From contig NZ_JBLJBV010000082.1 in the NCBI RefSeq assembly GCF_047638075.1, positions 1-64,000 of the forward strand: a stretch of 64,000 bases of DNA. Direction: 5' to 3'. Position numbers and translations under genes: made by a program. The notes below the pieces were generated by a model, which did no database searches, was not told the DNA's origin, and saw only the letters and a program-made list of their open reading frames with translations. Each line of letters begins with the position of its first letter. Position 1 is the first letter of the stretch. Shown here piece after piece: positions 14,229 to 22,466 of this stretch. The DNA comes from UBA6197 sp047638075 (GTDB lineage Bacteria; Pseudomonadota; Alphaproteobacteria; Rhodobacterales; Rhodobacteraceae).

Positions 14229-14640
14229 CGCGTGCCTGTGACCCGGTTTCCCAGCCAGCCCAACCGGAAATGGGCTGGTGACATCACCTATATCCGGACG
14301 CGAGAAGGCTGGGTCTATCTGGCCTTCATTCTGAACCTGCCTTCCCGCCGGGTCATCGGCTGGGCCATCAGCAACCGGATGACGAAGGACTTGGCCATCC
14401 GCGCCCTGAACATGGCCATCCATTGCCCGGCAGGCGATGCCTTGCATCACCAAGAGGGGCCCTGCGCAGGCCGCCTTGGTCTGCATTCTGGCCGCATCTT
14501 CGCCCTCTCTTGGTGTGCATTTGCAAACCAAGAGAGGGCAGCTGTTAGGCGGTCTGCCACCGAGTGAAGCGTCATCCGGCAATCCGGGCGCTGAAAATGG
14601 CTATCGCCTTCCGGTCGCCGCCCAAGGGTTCTATTCAGCA
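14229..14640 (+). pseudogene. Mosaic IS3-type transposase fragment
   Basis: On the plus strand, RKWAGDITYIRTREGWVYLA and RRVIGWAISNRM form the start of an IS3 integrase core, with the first catalytic Asp in GDITYI. It continues to LAIRALNMAI at about 14425. The frame then runs into unrelated sequence with a long hairpin. A second partial copy resumes from about 14564 with AIRALKMAIAFRSPPKG before being lost again. The repeated 'AIRAL.MAI' shows that two related copies were joined. It points opposite to the neighbouring remnants. Nothing recognisable remains up to 14730. Confidence 0.75.
14502..14539. repeat. 13-bp perfect hairpin inside the IS mosaic
   Basis: GCCCTCTCTTGGT (14502-14514) is the exact reverse complement of ACCAAGAGAGGGC (14527-14539), with a 12-base loop. 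A partial copy CACCAAGAGGGGCCC is found at 14447-14461. It sits at the break in the transposase and may mark a recombination end. Confidence 0.7.
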
Positions 14641-14730
14641 TCGGGCTGAAAAAACCCGCTCACGTTTGAACGAACAGCGGCTTGAACGATCACCCAACCG
14701 AAACAGAACCGAAACAGGTTCGGACCATGC

Positions 14731-15687
14731 TTATTGCGCTGGCGGTGTGTCGCTGCTTTGCCCCTTTGGTGCGGTATTGACCCTGAGCAACGCGAACACG
14801 CTGCGGTGGTCTTTGCCGATCTTGTCGTCGCTGACAATCAAGAAGAGATCGTCCGATAGCTGCGCCAGCCCTTCAAAATCAGCGTCGGAAATGTTGGGCA
14901 GATCGATTCTTGCAACCTGGGTCGTGCAAAGCTGCCCGGCGGTGCAGTTCGCTGGGTCAAGAACGCGAAGCCAGGGGATCAGGCTGCCATCGGTGGCTGC
15001 GACATCGCGTTCCAGGATCATCAGGCGGCCATCAGGCAAGGCTTCCAGTGACTTGATGCTGGTTGTGCCGATCTCGGCGGTGTCATAGGAAAATTCCTCG
15101 CCGCTGGCGGCATGGATCGTCTGGGTTGTGCGCGGCTGGGCTGCAAGGGGTTCTTCCGGGGCGGTCATCAACCCCAGTTCGGGATGGTGCGCCAGTGACT
15201 CCAGCCCGTCTTTTTCGCTTCGCTGCGCCGCTGGGTCGCTTACCGCGGCCGGAACGGCAAGATCCGCGAGCCAGGTGCCGTCCGCAGAAAAGCGGGCGAT
15301 GCGCGGGCCATGCTCGCTGACGATGCTTAGCGTTCCGTCATCGGCCAGGGCTATGCCTTCTGCGTTGAACCCGGAATAGCGGATCTCGTTGCCGCTGGAG
15401 TCGCGCAACTGATGCCCGGAAAGGGGGGTCAGCCCGGCAATCCGGTCGCCTGTCAGATCAAGCGAAAAGCTGAAGATACGGCCTTTGTCAGACACCGCGT
15501 ATAGCAGCTTGTTCTGTTGGTCATAGGCCAGACCTGACAGCTCGGCTATTTTCAGGCCGTCAACCCGGGGTTCGCCAAGAACCAGCGTGTCAAGAACCTC
15601 GATTTGCAATGGGGCCGTCTGTGCAAGGGCCAGCTGCGGGGCAAAGAGGGCCGCGCCGCAAAGAATACGCGTAAGAGGGTTGGTCAT
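14731..15687 (-). CDS. Phytase-like esterase (PF13449 type), exported, 318 aa
   Basis: The start at 15687 has GAAAGG seven bases upstream and gives a clean signal peptide (MTNPLTRILCGAALFAPQLALA, cut after ALA). The mature part reads LSGLAYDQQNKLLYAVSDKG, EIRYSGFNAEGIALADDGTL and DADFEGLAQLSDDLFLIVSD, the beta-propeller pattern of the 'esterase-like activity of phytase' family. Family members are periplasmic or secreted proteins thought to release phosphate from organic esters, though activity is poorly documented. It is the last gene of the DUF4956-VTC-PiT operon, 40 bp after the transporter. That placement supports a phosphate-scavenging role. Confidence 0.85.
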   Translation of the reverse strand: MTNPLTRILCGAALFAPQLALAQTAPLQIEVLDTLVLGEPRVDGLKIAELSGLAYDQQNKLLYAVSDKGRIFSFSLDLTGDRIAGLTPLSGHQLRDSSGNEIRYSGFNAEGIALADDGTLSIVSEHGPRIARFSADGTWLADLAVPAAVSDPAAQRSEKDGLESLAHHPELGLMTAPEEPLAAQPRTTQTIHAASGEEFSYDTAEIGTTSIKSLEALPDGRLMILERDVAATDGSLIPWLRVLDPANCTAGQLCTTQVARIDLPNISDADFEGLAQLSDDLFLIVSDDKIGKDHRSVFALLRVNTAPKGQSSDTPPAQ

Positions 15688-15727
15688 GTTGGTACCTTTC
15701 AAGATGAGGAGTAAGGAGGATAAGGGC

Positions 15728-17305
15728 CTACGGCAGCATCATGCCGCGTAGCGTAAAGTAGATGAGCCCTGCGAACGTGGCGGTTGCGGGAACGGTGATG
15801 ACCCACGCCGCGATGATGCGCAGCACGAGGGCCCGGTTGACCAGAACCCGCCGGCATGATGGCCCCAAGGGGGCAGGGCCGGCCTGTCGGGGCGTGGCCG
15901 CGCCACGGGCGGTGCTGTCGGACCTGAGATGGGCGAGCAGTGCGGCGCGTTCGCCAAAGGGTGTGGCATGGAACTGCACGATGAATTCTTCGGCCCGGGC
16001 ATGGTCCGCCGCAGAGTGGCTTGCGCGGATCTCGGCCAGGATTGCCTGATGCTGCGCCTTCAGCCGCTCTCGCAGAAAACCGACCCCCAGCAGGGCGCCG
16101 ACGCTGACATGGGTGGTCGATACCGGCACCCCCAACTGGCTGGCCAGGATGACTGTCAGCGTTGCCGCCATGGCGATGCAATAGGCGCGCACGGCATCAA
16201 GGCGCGTGATCTCGCTGCCGACCGTGCGGATCAGGCGCGGGCCAAACAGCACCAGCCCCAACGCCAATCCAAGCGCGCCAAGACCCAGCACCCACAGCGG
16301 AACGTCCGCGTCGTTGCTCATCTTGCCGGTGGCCAGTGCCTCGACAATGCCCGCCAAGGGGCCGATCGCATTGGCCACATCGTTCGAGCCATGCGCGAAA
16401 GAAAGCGCGCCCGCAGCAAGGATAAGCGGGATACCCAGCAACCTGTTGAGGCTGTTCTTGCAGTTGCGCAAATCCGGCAGCCGGCGTGCAACATGGGTGC
16501 GCATCAACAACCACACGGCACCCGCCACCCAAAGCCCGCAAAACCCCGCCTGAAACAGATCAAGGCTGGCGCTTTTCGGCAGACCCATGAGCAGCAGGTA
16601 AGTGCTGAAAACCCAGGCCATCGCCGCCGCCAACAAAGGCACGCCCCGCCCCGCAGCGCCAAGAATATCGGGTTGCCAGGTGATGCCCCGCTTGATCAGG
16701 ATCAGACAAAGCGCCGCCAGGCCCGCGCCCATCGCCGGCGAAATCACCCAGCTCGCAAGAATTCCGCCCAGGACGCTCCAATGCACCACCCCGAAACCCG
16801 CAGCGGCCACACCCGCGCCCAGCACCCCGCCGACAATCGAATGGGTGGTGCTGACGGGCGCGCCGAACAGCGTTGCCAGATTAAGCCAAAGCGCCGCCGC
16901 CAAAAGGGCGGCCATCATCGCCCAGACATAGATATCAACACCGGGGATCAGCGCGGGGTCGATAATTCCCTTGCGGATCGTGTTGACCACATCGCCACCG
17001 GCGATCATCGCACCGGCGGCCTCACAGGCGGCGGCCATGGCGACGGCAGCGCCCAGCGGCATGACGCGCGCGCCGACGGTTGGGCCGATGTTGTTGGCCA
17101 CATCGTTGGCGCCGATGTTCAGCGCCAGATAGCCGCCAAAAACCGCCGCGATGGCCAGCCATAAACCGATGCCCCCGGCCCAGGCCGCAACCGCGGCCAG
17201 AAAGGCGCCACAGAAAACCAGTCGCCATGTGACGGGGTTTTTGCGCCCCCGTTCACAGATCAATGGGGCAAAGGTAGCCTTGGCCGTTGTGGAAAGTGCC
17301 AGCAT
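15728..17305 (-). CDS. pit: PiT-family inorganic phosphate transporter, 525 aa
   Basis: Low-affinity phosphate permease of the inner membrane. Both halves of the inverted-repeat fold carry the signature: LNIGANDVANNIGPTVGAR and HGSNDVANAIGPLAGI. Each is followed by a paired motif, GAPVSTTHSIVGGVLGAG and GVPVSTTHVSVGALLGVG. About ten to twelve hydrophobic segments are visible, with a long soluble insertion near residues 415-475 (RLKAQHQAILAEIRASH...) before the last membrane helix. The ATG is preceded by AAAGGAG. It lies 41 bp after the VTC-domain gene in the same operon, so phosphate import is co-expressed with a polyphosphate-type polymerase. Confidence 0.95.
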   Translation of the reverse strand: MLALSTTAKATFAPLICERGRKNPVTWRLVFCGAFLAAVAAWAGGIGLWLAIAAVFGGYLALNIGANDVANNIGPTVGARVMPLGAAVAMAAACEAAGAMIAGGDVVNTIRKGIIDPALIPGVDIYVWAMMAALLAAALWLNLATLFGAPVSTTHSIVGGVLGAGVAAAGFGVVHWSVLGGILASWVISPAMGAGLAALCLILIKRGITWQPDILGAAGRGVPLLAAAMAWVFSTYLLLMGLPKSASLDLFQAGFCGLWVAGAVWLLMRTHVARRLPDLRNCKNSLNRLLGIPLILAAGALSFAHGSNDVANAIGPLAGIVEALATGKMSNDADVPLWVLGLGALGLALGLVLFGPRLIRTVGSEITRLDAVRAYCIAMAATLTVILASQLGVPVSTTHVSVGALLGVGFLRERLKAQHQAILAEIRASHSAADHARAEEFIVQFHATPFGERAALLAHLRSDSTARGAATPRQAGPAPLGPSCRRVLVNRALVLRIIAAWVITVPATATFAGLIYFTLRGMMLP

Positions 17306-17346
17306 GGCGGTCTCCTTTCAACCTGTGTTGAGACGGTGTCGCCGGT

Positions 17347-18129
17347 TCATGCGGCTTTGCGCGGGGTGGTCAGGTTCAGGCGGCGCAATGCCGGCAGGAA
17401 ATGATTGTGCCGCTGCACGCGGCCCAGTGCGGCCATGCCGATGCAGTACTTTGAGCAGCGGTCCGTGGGGTGCAGGTGCAGGCCGCGCAGGATCTTGTCG
17501 GCAATACCGTTGCCACGCGCTGATTTGGTTTCGATGATGAACATGTCGGTTGGCACATCGCAGCTTTTATCGTCGTTTTCGAAACCGAGCCTCGTGTCGA
17601 TCGTCATCCGCTCTCCGCCCTCCTTGGCGACCAGCGTGATGCGTTTGTATTTCATCGCAATCACCGGGCGCAGCGCCAGGCCGAACGGCTCGCCATAAAG
17701 ATCATGATGGCAGGTTTCGATAAAGTCGATGCAGGCGCGGTCCAGTTGCGCCAGATCGGTTGGCACCTTCAGGCGCCGCTTGACGGTAACCTTGCGTTTG
17801 TCTTTCAGTTTGACCTCAAGATAGCTGAACCCCGCATCGACATATTCGCGGATACGCACCTTGCAGCGTTTGCGCCTGCCTTGGTGGTGGGCGTAATAGG
17901 TTTGATGATCTTCGTTGTCGAAATAACGGGTGGCATAGGTGAAACTGCGCTGGCCGTTGATTTCAAGCACATCAAAAAGGTCGGAAAACGCCTCAAGCGC
18001 GGGGCGAAGCCGGGCGGTTGACACGATATATTTGTTGTCCAGGCGTTCAAGCATCGCGGCCTTGGCGTTCAGGTGTTCCAGGCTTAGCGGGGTAAACCGG
18101 GCAAGGCTTTGGGTGATAGCGAACTGCAT
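17347..18129 (-). CDS. VTC-domain polyphosphate polymerase-like protein, 260 aa
   Basis: The product matches the VTC catalytic tunnel fold, which in yeast Vtc4 makes polyphosphate from ATP. Conserved basic residues line the barrel: LDNKYIV (Lys33), RRKRCKVRIREY (around 85-96), YLEVKLKDKRK (around 104-113), plus an acidic metal-binding FIIETKSARGN in the C-terminal half. It is a stand-alone bacterial form of typical length. Bacterial VTC proteins are commonly encoded beside DUF4956 membrane proteins, as here (27 bp spacing). Polyphosphate synthesis in this organism is an inference; some bacterial relatives may use other substrates. Confidence 0.88.
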   Translation of the reverse strand: MQFAITQSLARFTPLSLEHLNAKAAMLERLDNKYIVSTARLRPALEAFSDLFDVLEINGQRSFTYATRYFDNEDHQTYYAHHQGRRKRCKVRIREYVDAGFSYLEVKLKDKRKVTVKRRLKVPTDLAQLDRACIDFIETCHHDLYGEPFGLALRPVIAMKYKRITLVAKEGGERMTIDTRLGFENDDKSCDVPTDMFIIETKSARGNGIADKILRGLHLHPTDRCSKYCIGMAALGRVQRHNHFLPALRRLNLTTPRKAA

Positions 18130-18156
18130 CTTCTTGTTTCCTTTTATAACAACGTG

Positions 18157-18729
18157 TCAGTTTCGGTAGAACACGTTGATCCGCGCCATGTCGTTGATGT
18201 AATCAAGCGCCGTGATCTGATAGGACATCACGTCCACATGCAGGCGTTCGGACAGATCCGCGCGCATGCGGGCGGGGTCTGACAGCGCGTCGGGGTCGAT
18301 CTTGTCGAGCGTGATCTTGACGCCCTGCGCCGATTTCAGGATGCGCGGATGATCCAGCACCCAAGCGCCAAACAAGACGATCAAGACCACCGTTCCGGTA
18401 AAGACCAGCGTGGTGCCCTGAAGCGAACATATCACCGCAATGGCGATGGAGCCGAAGAAATAGGTGATTTCGATTTTCGATATCTGCTCAGAGCGCAGGG
18501 TAAACAGCGCCAGAATGGCAAACAGCCCGAACCCGGCGGTGATGCTGAACTCAACCGAAGACAGCACCGTCAGCACGCCAAAGGCAAAGACGTTGAACAG
18601 CGATGCGGCGGTGACAAGCTCCTTATCGCGGTAGCGGTGATAATAAAGCCCGAAGATCAGGATCAGCATTGCGAAAATATCAATGCCAAAGCGCAAGATC
18701 GTTTCAATGGGGGGAAGTTGGTCAAACAT
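18157..18729 (-). CDS. DUF4956 membrane protein, 190 aa
   Basis: The start at 18729 is preceded by AGGA and gives MFDQLPPIETILRFGIDIFA; a longer frame upstream has no support. Four hydrophobic segments (about residues 12-30, 43-60, 66-80, 92-125) include the family's AGFGLFAILALFTLRSEQIS. A soluble C-terminal domain follows (DKIDPDALSDPARMRADLSE...). DUF4956 proteins are the usual partners of VTC-domain proteins and may anchor the polymerase or move its product across the membrane. It is the first gene of the four-gene operon. A terminator separates it from the anti-sigma gene upstream. Confidence 0.88.
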   Translation of the reverse strand: MFDQLPPIETILRFGIDIFAMLILIFGLYYHRYRDKELVTAASLFNVFAFGVLTVLSSVEFSITAGFGLFAILALFTLRSEQISKIEITYFFGSIAIAVICSLQGTTLVFTGTVVLIVLFGAWVLDHPRILKSAQGVKITLDKIDPDALSDPARMRADLSERLHVDVMSYQITALDYINDMARINVFYRN

Positions 18730-18876
18730 TTTGTTTTCCTTCTGTCCGGGCCGTGTGTGGGCCGGGGTCGTGGCCATGTTCATGAGGGGATTACGCGACC
18801 AACGTCGGGTTATTCCCACGGGCGTGACAAATTCCCCGAACGCCCTGATCTTGCACGGAAAACCGCCAGAAGATGC

Positions 18877-18914
18877 GCAAAAACCCGCCCGGCTGATGGT
18901 GCCAGCGGGCGGGT
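18877..18914 (-). terminator. Rho-independent terminator after the anti-sigma gene
   Basis: On the minus strand, ACCCGCCCG (18914-18906) pairs with CGGGCGGGT (18891-18883) and is followed by a T-run to 18879. It splits the sigma/anti-sigma unit from the DUF4956-VTC-PiT-esterase operon, so the latter needs its own promoter in 18730-18876. Confidence 0.75.
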
Positions 18915-18949
18915 GTCTTGCCAGTTTCAAGCGGGGTTTGACCCAGGGT

Positions 18950-19750
18950 TTACGGGGTGTTTCGGCCTTGGCGCGCGCGAAGCGCCTTTAGCGCGCGGGC
19001 CTCATCTTCAATGGACATGGGGGCCCCGGCACCCGATGCGTCAAGATAGGCATCCAGCGTTTCCAGGGACGAGGCCGGCGCATAGCCGGTCTGGGATCCG
19101 GCGGCCGTTACCACCGCCATTCGCACATTCCAACCCGGCGCGGTGCGGCAGGCCACCGATACGATTGTCGCGCCGGTGGCGTCGATGAATTCAAACTCTC
19201 GGCAAAGCTCGTCATCGGCGTTGGCAAAGGTTGAAGTCGCCCTAAGCGCGCCTCCGGTTGCCAGACCCTTTTTCTCGCCCGAGGGTAATTCAGACAGCAG
19301 ACGCGCCAATTCCGGATTTTCAAGCGCGGCAAGGTTCAAGATACCGGCCGCGTGCATGTCGCCCTGACGGGTGGCAATCCACCCCCCCAAAGCCCCTATC
19401 GCAAGCAAGACGCTAGCCGCCACAGAAAGCTGCCACAGCGACACGCGCCGCGATTTACGCAAGAAAGGCAGAACGTTGGTGGGTTGATGGGCCTTCAAAT
19501 CCGTGTCGCGGGCGGGCGGTTCCCGAAGCTGGCGCAAGATTGCCTCGGGGATGGCGACATCGGGGCGCGCCTGCGCAAGGTCAGCCAAGCGCTGCGCGGT
19601 CGCGTCAAACACCGCGACCCGTGCCGCAATCGTCTGGTCGCGTGCAACCGCCGCGGCAACCTGTTCGGTTGTCTCAGGATCAAGTTGGCCATCGGCATAG
19701 GCCATCAAGATTTCATCGGTATAGTCATTTCCTGACAAGTTGCACCTCAT
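18950..19750 (-). CDS. Anti-sigma factor, membrane-anchored, 266 aa
   Basis: The N-terminal cytoplasmic domain (DEILMAYADGQLDPETTEQV...) has the classic anti-sigma start 'LMAYVDGEL..e....V'. A single membrane helix follows at about residues 105-122 (LWQLSVAASVLLAIGALGG). The periplasmic part contains two cysteines (ELCREFEF, VACRTAPGW) and a long tail. Such proteins hold ECF sigma factors at the membrane until a signal arrives. It starts 27 bp after the ECF sigma reading frame, as expected for a cognate pair. The cognate sigma gene is broken by a TAG, so the regulator may be without its partner. Confidence 0.8.
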   Translation of the reverse strand: MRCNLSGNDYTDEILMAYADGQLDPETTEQVAAAVARDQTIAARVAVFDATAQRLADLAQARPDVAIPEAILRQLREPPARDTDLKAHQPTNVLPFLRKSRRVSLWQLSVAASVLLAIGALGGWIATRQGDMHAAGILNLAALENPELARLLSELPSGEKKGLATGGALRATSTFANADDELCREFEFIDATGATIVSVACRTAPGWNVRMAVVTAAGSQTGYAPASSLETLDAYLDASGAGAPMSIEDEARALKALRARQGRNTP

Positions 19751-19777
19751 GTTCCTTGCAGGATAACGGATGAGCCA

Positions 19778-20269
19778 TCAGTTTATTCCCAATTCTTTTG
19801 CCAAGGCCAGCCGCGCGCGTGACAGCCGGCTCATGACGGTGCCGACCGGGATTTCCAATATCTGGGCGGCTTCCTTGTAGCTCAGATCCTGCATGCAAAC
19901 GAGGATCATCACTTCGCGCTAATCTGCGGGCAGCCGCGCCATTGCCGCTTCGGTTTGGTGCAGCATCAGGCGGTTTTCCGCGTCGCGTGCCCCGTCGATG
20001 ACCGCCGCATCGGGGGTGTCGGCAATCGCAACCTCGGTGCCGCGGGTTTTCGCGCGTCGCGTCATGTCGATAAAGGCGTTGCGCAGGATGCGAAACAGCC
20101 ACATGTCCAGCGGTTGCGCGGGGTCAAAGTTGTTCCTGGCTGACAGCGCGCGTTCTACGGTAATCTGCACCAGATCGTCCGCCATGTCCGACCGACGCGA
20201 CAGCGACAGCGCAAAACGCCGCAGATTGGGCAAAAGGGCGATCAGGGCCTCATTGAAACCATCCGGCAT
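19778..20269 (-). pseudogene. ECF RNA polymerase sigma factor with an in-frame TAG
   Basis: From ATG 20269 (AAGGAAG upstream) the frame encodes sigma region 2: FALSLSRRSDMADDLVQITV, then NFDPAQPLDMWLFRILRNAF. After MARLPAD it meets TAG at 19921-19919. The same frame then continues without interruption through region 4: REVMILVCMQDLSYKEAAQI, then LEIPVGTVMSRLSRARLALA, ending at TGA 19780-19778. In relatives the position of the stop is normally Gln (LPADQREV), so a single CAG-to-TAG change explains it. Without read-through the product lacks the -35-binding domain. It is either a recent pseudogene, a sequencing error, or a suppressed stop. Confidence 0.85.
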
Positions 20270-20297
20270 TTTCCGGACTTCCTTCAAATTACTTCCG

Positions 20298-20309
20298 GGA
20301 ATATATTCC
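20298..20309. promoter_or_regulatory. 12-bp palindrome between the sigma and peptidase genes
   Basis: GGAATATATTCC is perfectly palindromic. It lies 29 bp before the sigma start and about 76 bp before the first ATG of the divergent peptidase, in the only AT-rich part of the gap. It could be an operator. No recognisable ECF -35/-10 pair was found. Confidence 0.3.
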
Positions 20310-20421
20310 GGGCTGGAACGTTAACCCAACATCGTGGAAGTGACCAGATGGCCAGACCGGCCGGAAAGAGATGGACCAATATTGATGCGGATACCCCCCC
20401 CTCCGGCCCCTCTTTATCGTT

Positions 20422-21876
20422 TTGATTGCCGTGATTTGCCACGCTTTTGTCTGGAACGACGGCTCCCTTCCGTTCGTCAACGCCGCATACGCGGATGATG
20501 ACGATGGGGGGGATAGCGGTGGCGGTGGCGGTGATCATGACAGCGATAATGACAGCGACAGCGATAGCGATAATGACAGCGACAGCGATAATGGCGATAG
20601 CGATGACGACGGGGACAGCGATGACGATGACGATGACGATAATCTGATAAGATCGCGCAGCAGAAACAAGAATGACGCTGGCAAAGGCCAGCGCGACGGC
20701 GGATCACAAATCAGGGTGCGGCGTGCAGCGCCGGTGCCACAGATCGTCAATGCGCCCGGCCAGATCGTTGCCTATGGCCTGTTGCCAGCCGACCTTGCCA
20801 AACTTCAGGCCCAGGGTTTTTCGGTCATCAAAAGTCAGCCCGTCGTGGCAACGGGGTCCACCATGTATCTGCTAGGGGTTCCCAAGGGCACAAACATGCC
20901 GGATGCGCGCGCCATGGTTCGTAGCCTGCCGAGCGGGCAAAGTGCTGATTTCAACGCCTTCTACCGGCCCAATCAATAGCAGGAACCGGACCCTTGCGTT
21001 GGTGAATACTGCGCCGGGCGGGTTCAGGTGCAATGGCCCTTGTCGCCCGATACCTGCGCCCCCGATATCGCCTCAGTCACGGTCGGGATGATCGACACCG
21101 GCATCAGTGCCAATCACGCGGCCTTTGACAATGCCCGCCTTGAGGTTGTCTCCCTGACGCAGAACGACCAGCCCGCGTCGCGTGCTATTCATGGCACCGC
21201 CGTTGCCTCGCTGCTGATTGGCAACCCCGAGAGCCGAGCCCCCGGCCTTTTGCCCACGGTTCATCTGATTGCGGTCGACGTGTTCAACCGCGTTGCCGGC
21301 GATGAACGTGCGGCGGTTTTTCCGCTGGTGGAGGGTCTGACACGGCTTGCCGATGAAGGGGCCAAAGTTATCAACCTTAGCCTTGCGGGGCCTGACAACA
21401 GTGTTCTTGAAAAAATTGTGACTGAGCTGACGCAGGAAAGGGGTATTGTTCTGGTTGCCTCGGCGGGCAATGCGGGACCATCGGCCAAGCCGTTGTTTCC
21501 GGCGGCCTATGACTCCGTCATCGCCGTCACTGCCGTGGACAGGCGCGACAACATCTACAGACATGCCGTGCAGGGCCCGCAAATCGACCTTGCCGCGCCC
21601 GGTGTCGATGTCTGGGCCGCAGCCTCGATTGCGGGTGCGCGCTGGAAAACCGGCACGTCCTTTGCCACCCCCTTCGTATCGGCTGCCGCCGCGATCGTCA
21701 TTTCGCAGCAGCCCGATCTAAGCCCGGCCGACGTGCGCGAAATCCTGATAAACGGGGCATTGGATCTGGGCCCCGAAGGCCGGGATGATACTTTCGGGTT
21801 TGGTCTGGTGTCGTTTCAAAACCTCTACGCCGATAGTGGCGGGGTAAAGGATCTGGCAGAGTCGGCGCTGAAATAA
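20422..21876 (+). pseudogene. S8 (subtilisin-like) serine peptidase, broken by an in-frame TAG
   Basis: One frame runs from a hydrophobic N-terminus through an Asp/Ser-rich linker (about residues 24-75) and a domain ending FNAFYRPNQ to TAG 20977-20979. It then continues in the same frame with QEPDPCVGEYCAGRVQVQWP into a complete peptidase: Asp in VGMIDTGI (21094), His in IHGTAVASLL (21190), oxyanion Asn in ASAGNAGPS, Ser in GTSFATPFVSAAA (21658). The start is also doubtful. TTG 20422 lacks a binding site. ATG 20385 would give a proper signal peptide (MRIPPLRPLFIVLIAVICHA) if one C were lost from the C8 run at 20394-20401. Intact, it would be an exported protease. Confidence 0.85.
20520..20643 (+). 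repeat. GAY-AGC repeat encoding an Asp/Ser-rich linker
   Basis: Tandem and imperfect copies of GACAGCGATAAT and GATAGCGATAAT encode runs of Asp, Ser and Asn, ending in DDDDDDDN. The repeat is in frame with the S8 peptidase and lies just after its signal-like N-terminus. It suits an acidic, possibly calcium-binding spacer. Such repeats are prone to length change. Confidence 0.85.
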
Positions 21877-22063
21877 CGGGCAGGTGCCGGCGCGACGACC
21901 CCGCGCGCCAGCCTCCTTTGCGCGCACCGCCCGGGTTGGCGGGCGGTCTGACATGGGCCTTGGCCGCCCATATAGCCACGCTGAAAGGGGTGAAAGGGAA
22001 GGGGACGCAAAAGCACCTTTCCACCCTGCCGAAATCCGCACAGAACGCTTTGGGAAAATCAGC

Positions 22064-22147
22064 TGGTACCCGAGGTCGGACTCGAACCGACAAGCCTTGC
22101 GGCGGGGGATTTTGAATCCCCTGCGTCTACCATTCCGCCACTCGGGC
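22064..22147 (-). tRNA. tRNA-Leu (anticodon CAA)
   Basis: An 84-nt gene with encoded CCA (22066-22064). Acceptor GCCCGAG pairs with CTCGGGT, the D-arm contains GGCGGAATGGTAGACGC, the anticodon loop is TTCAAAA with CAA, the variable arm is long, and the T-arm is CGGTTCGAGTCCG. It sits between the S8 peptidase and the VTT-domain gene. No attachment repeat was seen beside it. Confidence 0.96.
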
Positions 22148-22466
22148 CAGCTGTCTGCCCTCTAGCGCCCCGCGCGCCGCTTGGCAAGCCCATCCCGCGC
22201 GACCAAGCCCCGAAATCGACGTGAAAGTGCCCCCGCGCCAAAGGCGCCGGCCTCTATCGCGGAAACGACAGCAACCACACCCGCCGTTTGCCTGCGGTGC
22301 TGGGCTTTGCAATCGGGCGGCGGCAGCGCCCCCCGCCGGCTCATGAAAATCCCCCCACCAATCACGAGACAGCGATCACCCCCCCCGCCTTTCCCACAAA
22401 GCCCCACTTTCCCTTGACCCGCCGCGCGCGCCGCGCGATGGGAGGGGAAAACGAGGGCAAGGCGCT
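22148..22466. other. Gene-less stretch before the VTT-domain gene
   Basis: These 319 bp contain no supported gene on either strand. They must hold the tRNA-Leu promoter (minus strand) and the promoter of the gene at 22467. The DNA is GC-rich with several C- and G-runs (for example CCCCCCGCC near 22380). I see no structured RNA or repeat. Confidence 0.5.

Noticed and set aside
14097..14582. A 161-codon minus-strand frame across the IS mosaic
   Set aside because: It crosses transposase fragments of both orientations in non-coding frames.
15929..17164. A 411-codon frame antisense to the PiT transporter
   Set aside because: Rich in Arg, Gln and His with no domain; it mirrors a high-GC membrane protein gene and lacks a ribosome binding site.
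20520..20643. Tandem repeats resembling a CRISPR or minisatellite
   Set aside because: There are no unique spacers of regular length; the repeat is an in-frame Asp/Ser codon run inside the peptidase gene.
19919..20979. Genome-wide reassignment of TAG as an explanation for the two in-frame TAG codons
   Set aside because: TAG is used as an ordinary stop in this window, for example in gluQ, GTA g2 and GTA g4. Local mutation or rare read-through is more likely.
22064..22147. tRNA-Leu as a second integration site
   Set aside because: No duplicate of its 3' end and no integrase were found nearby.
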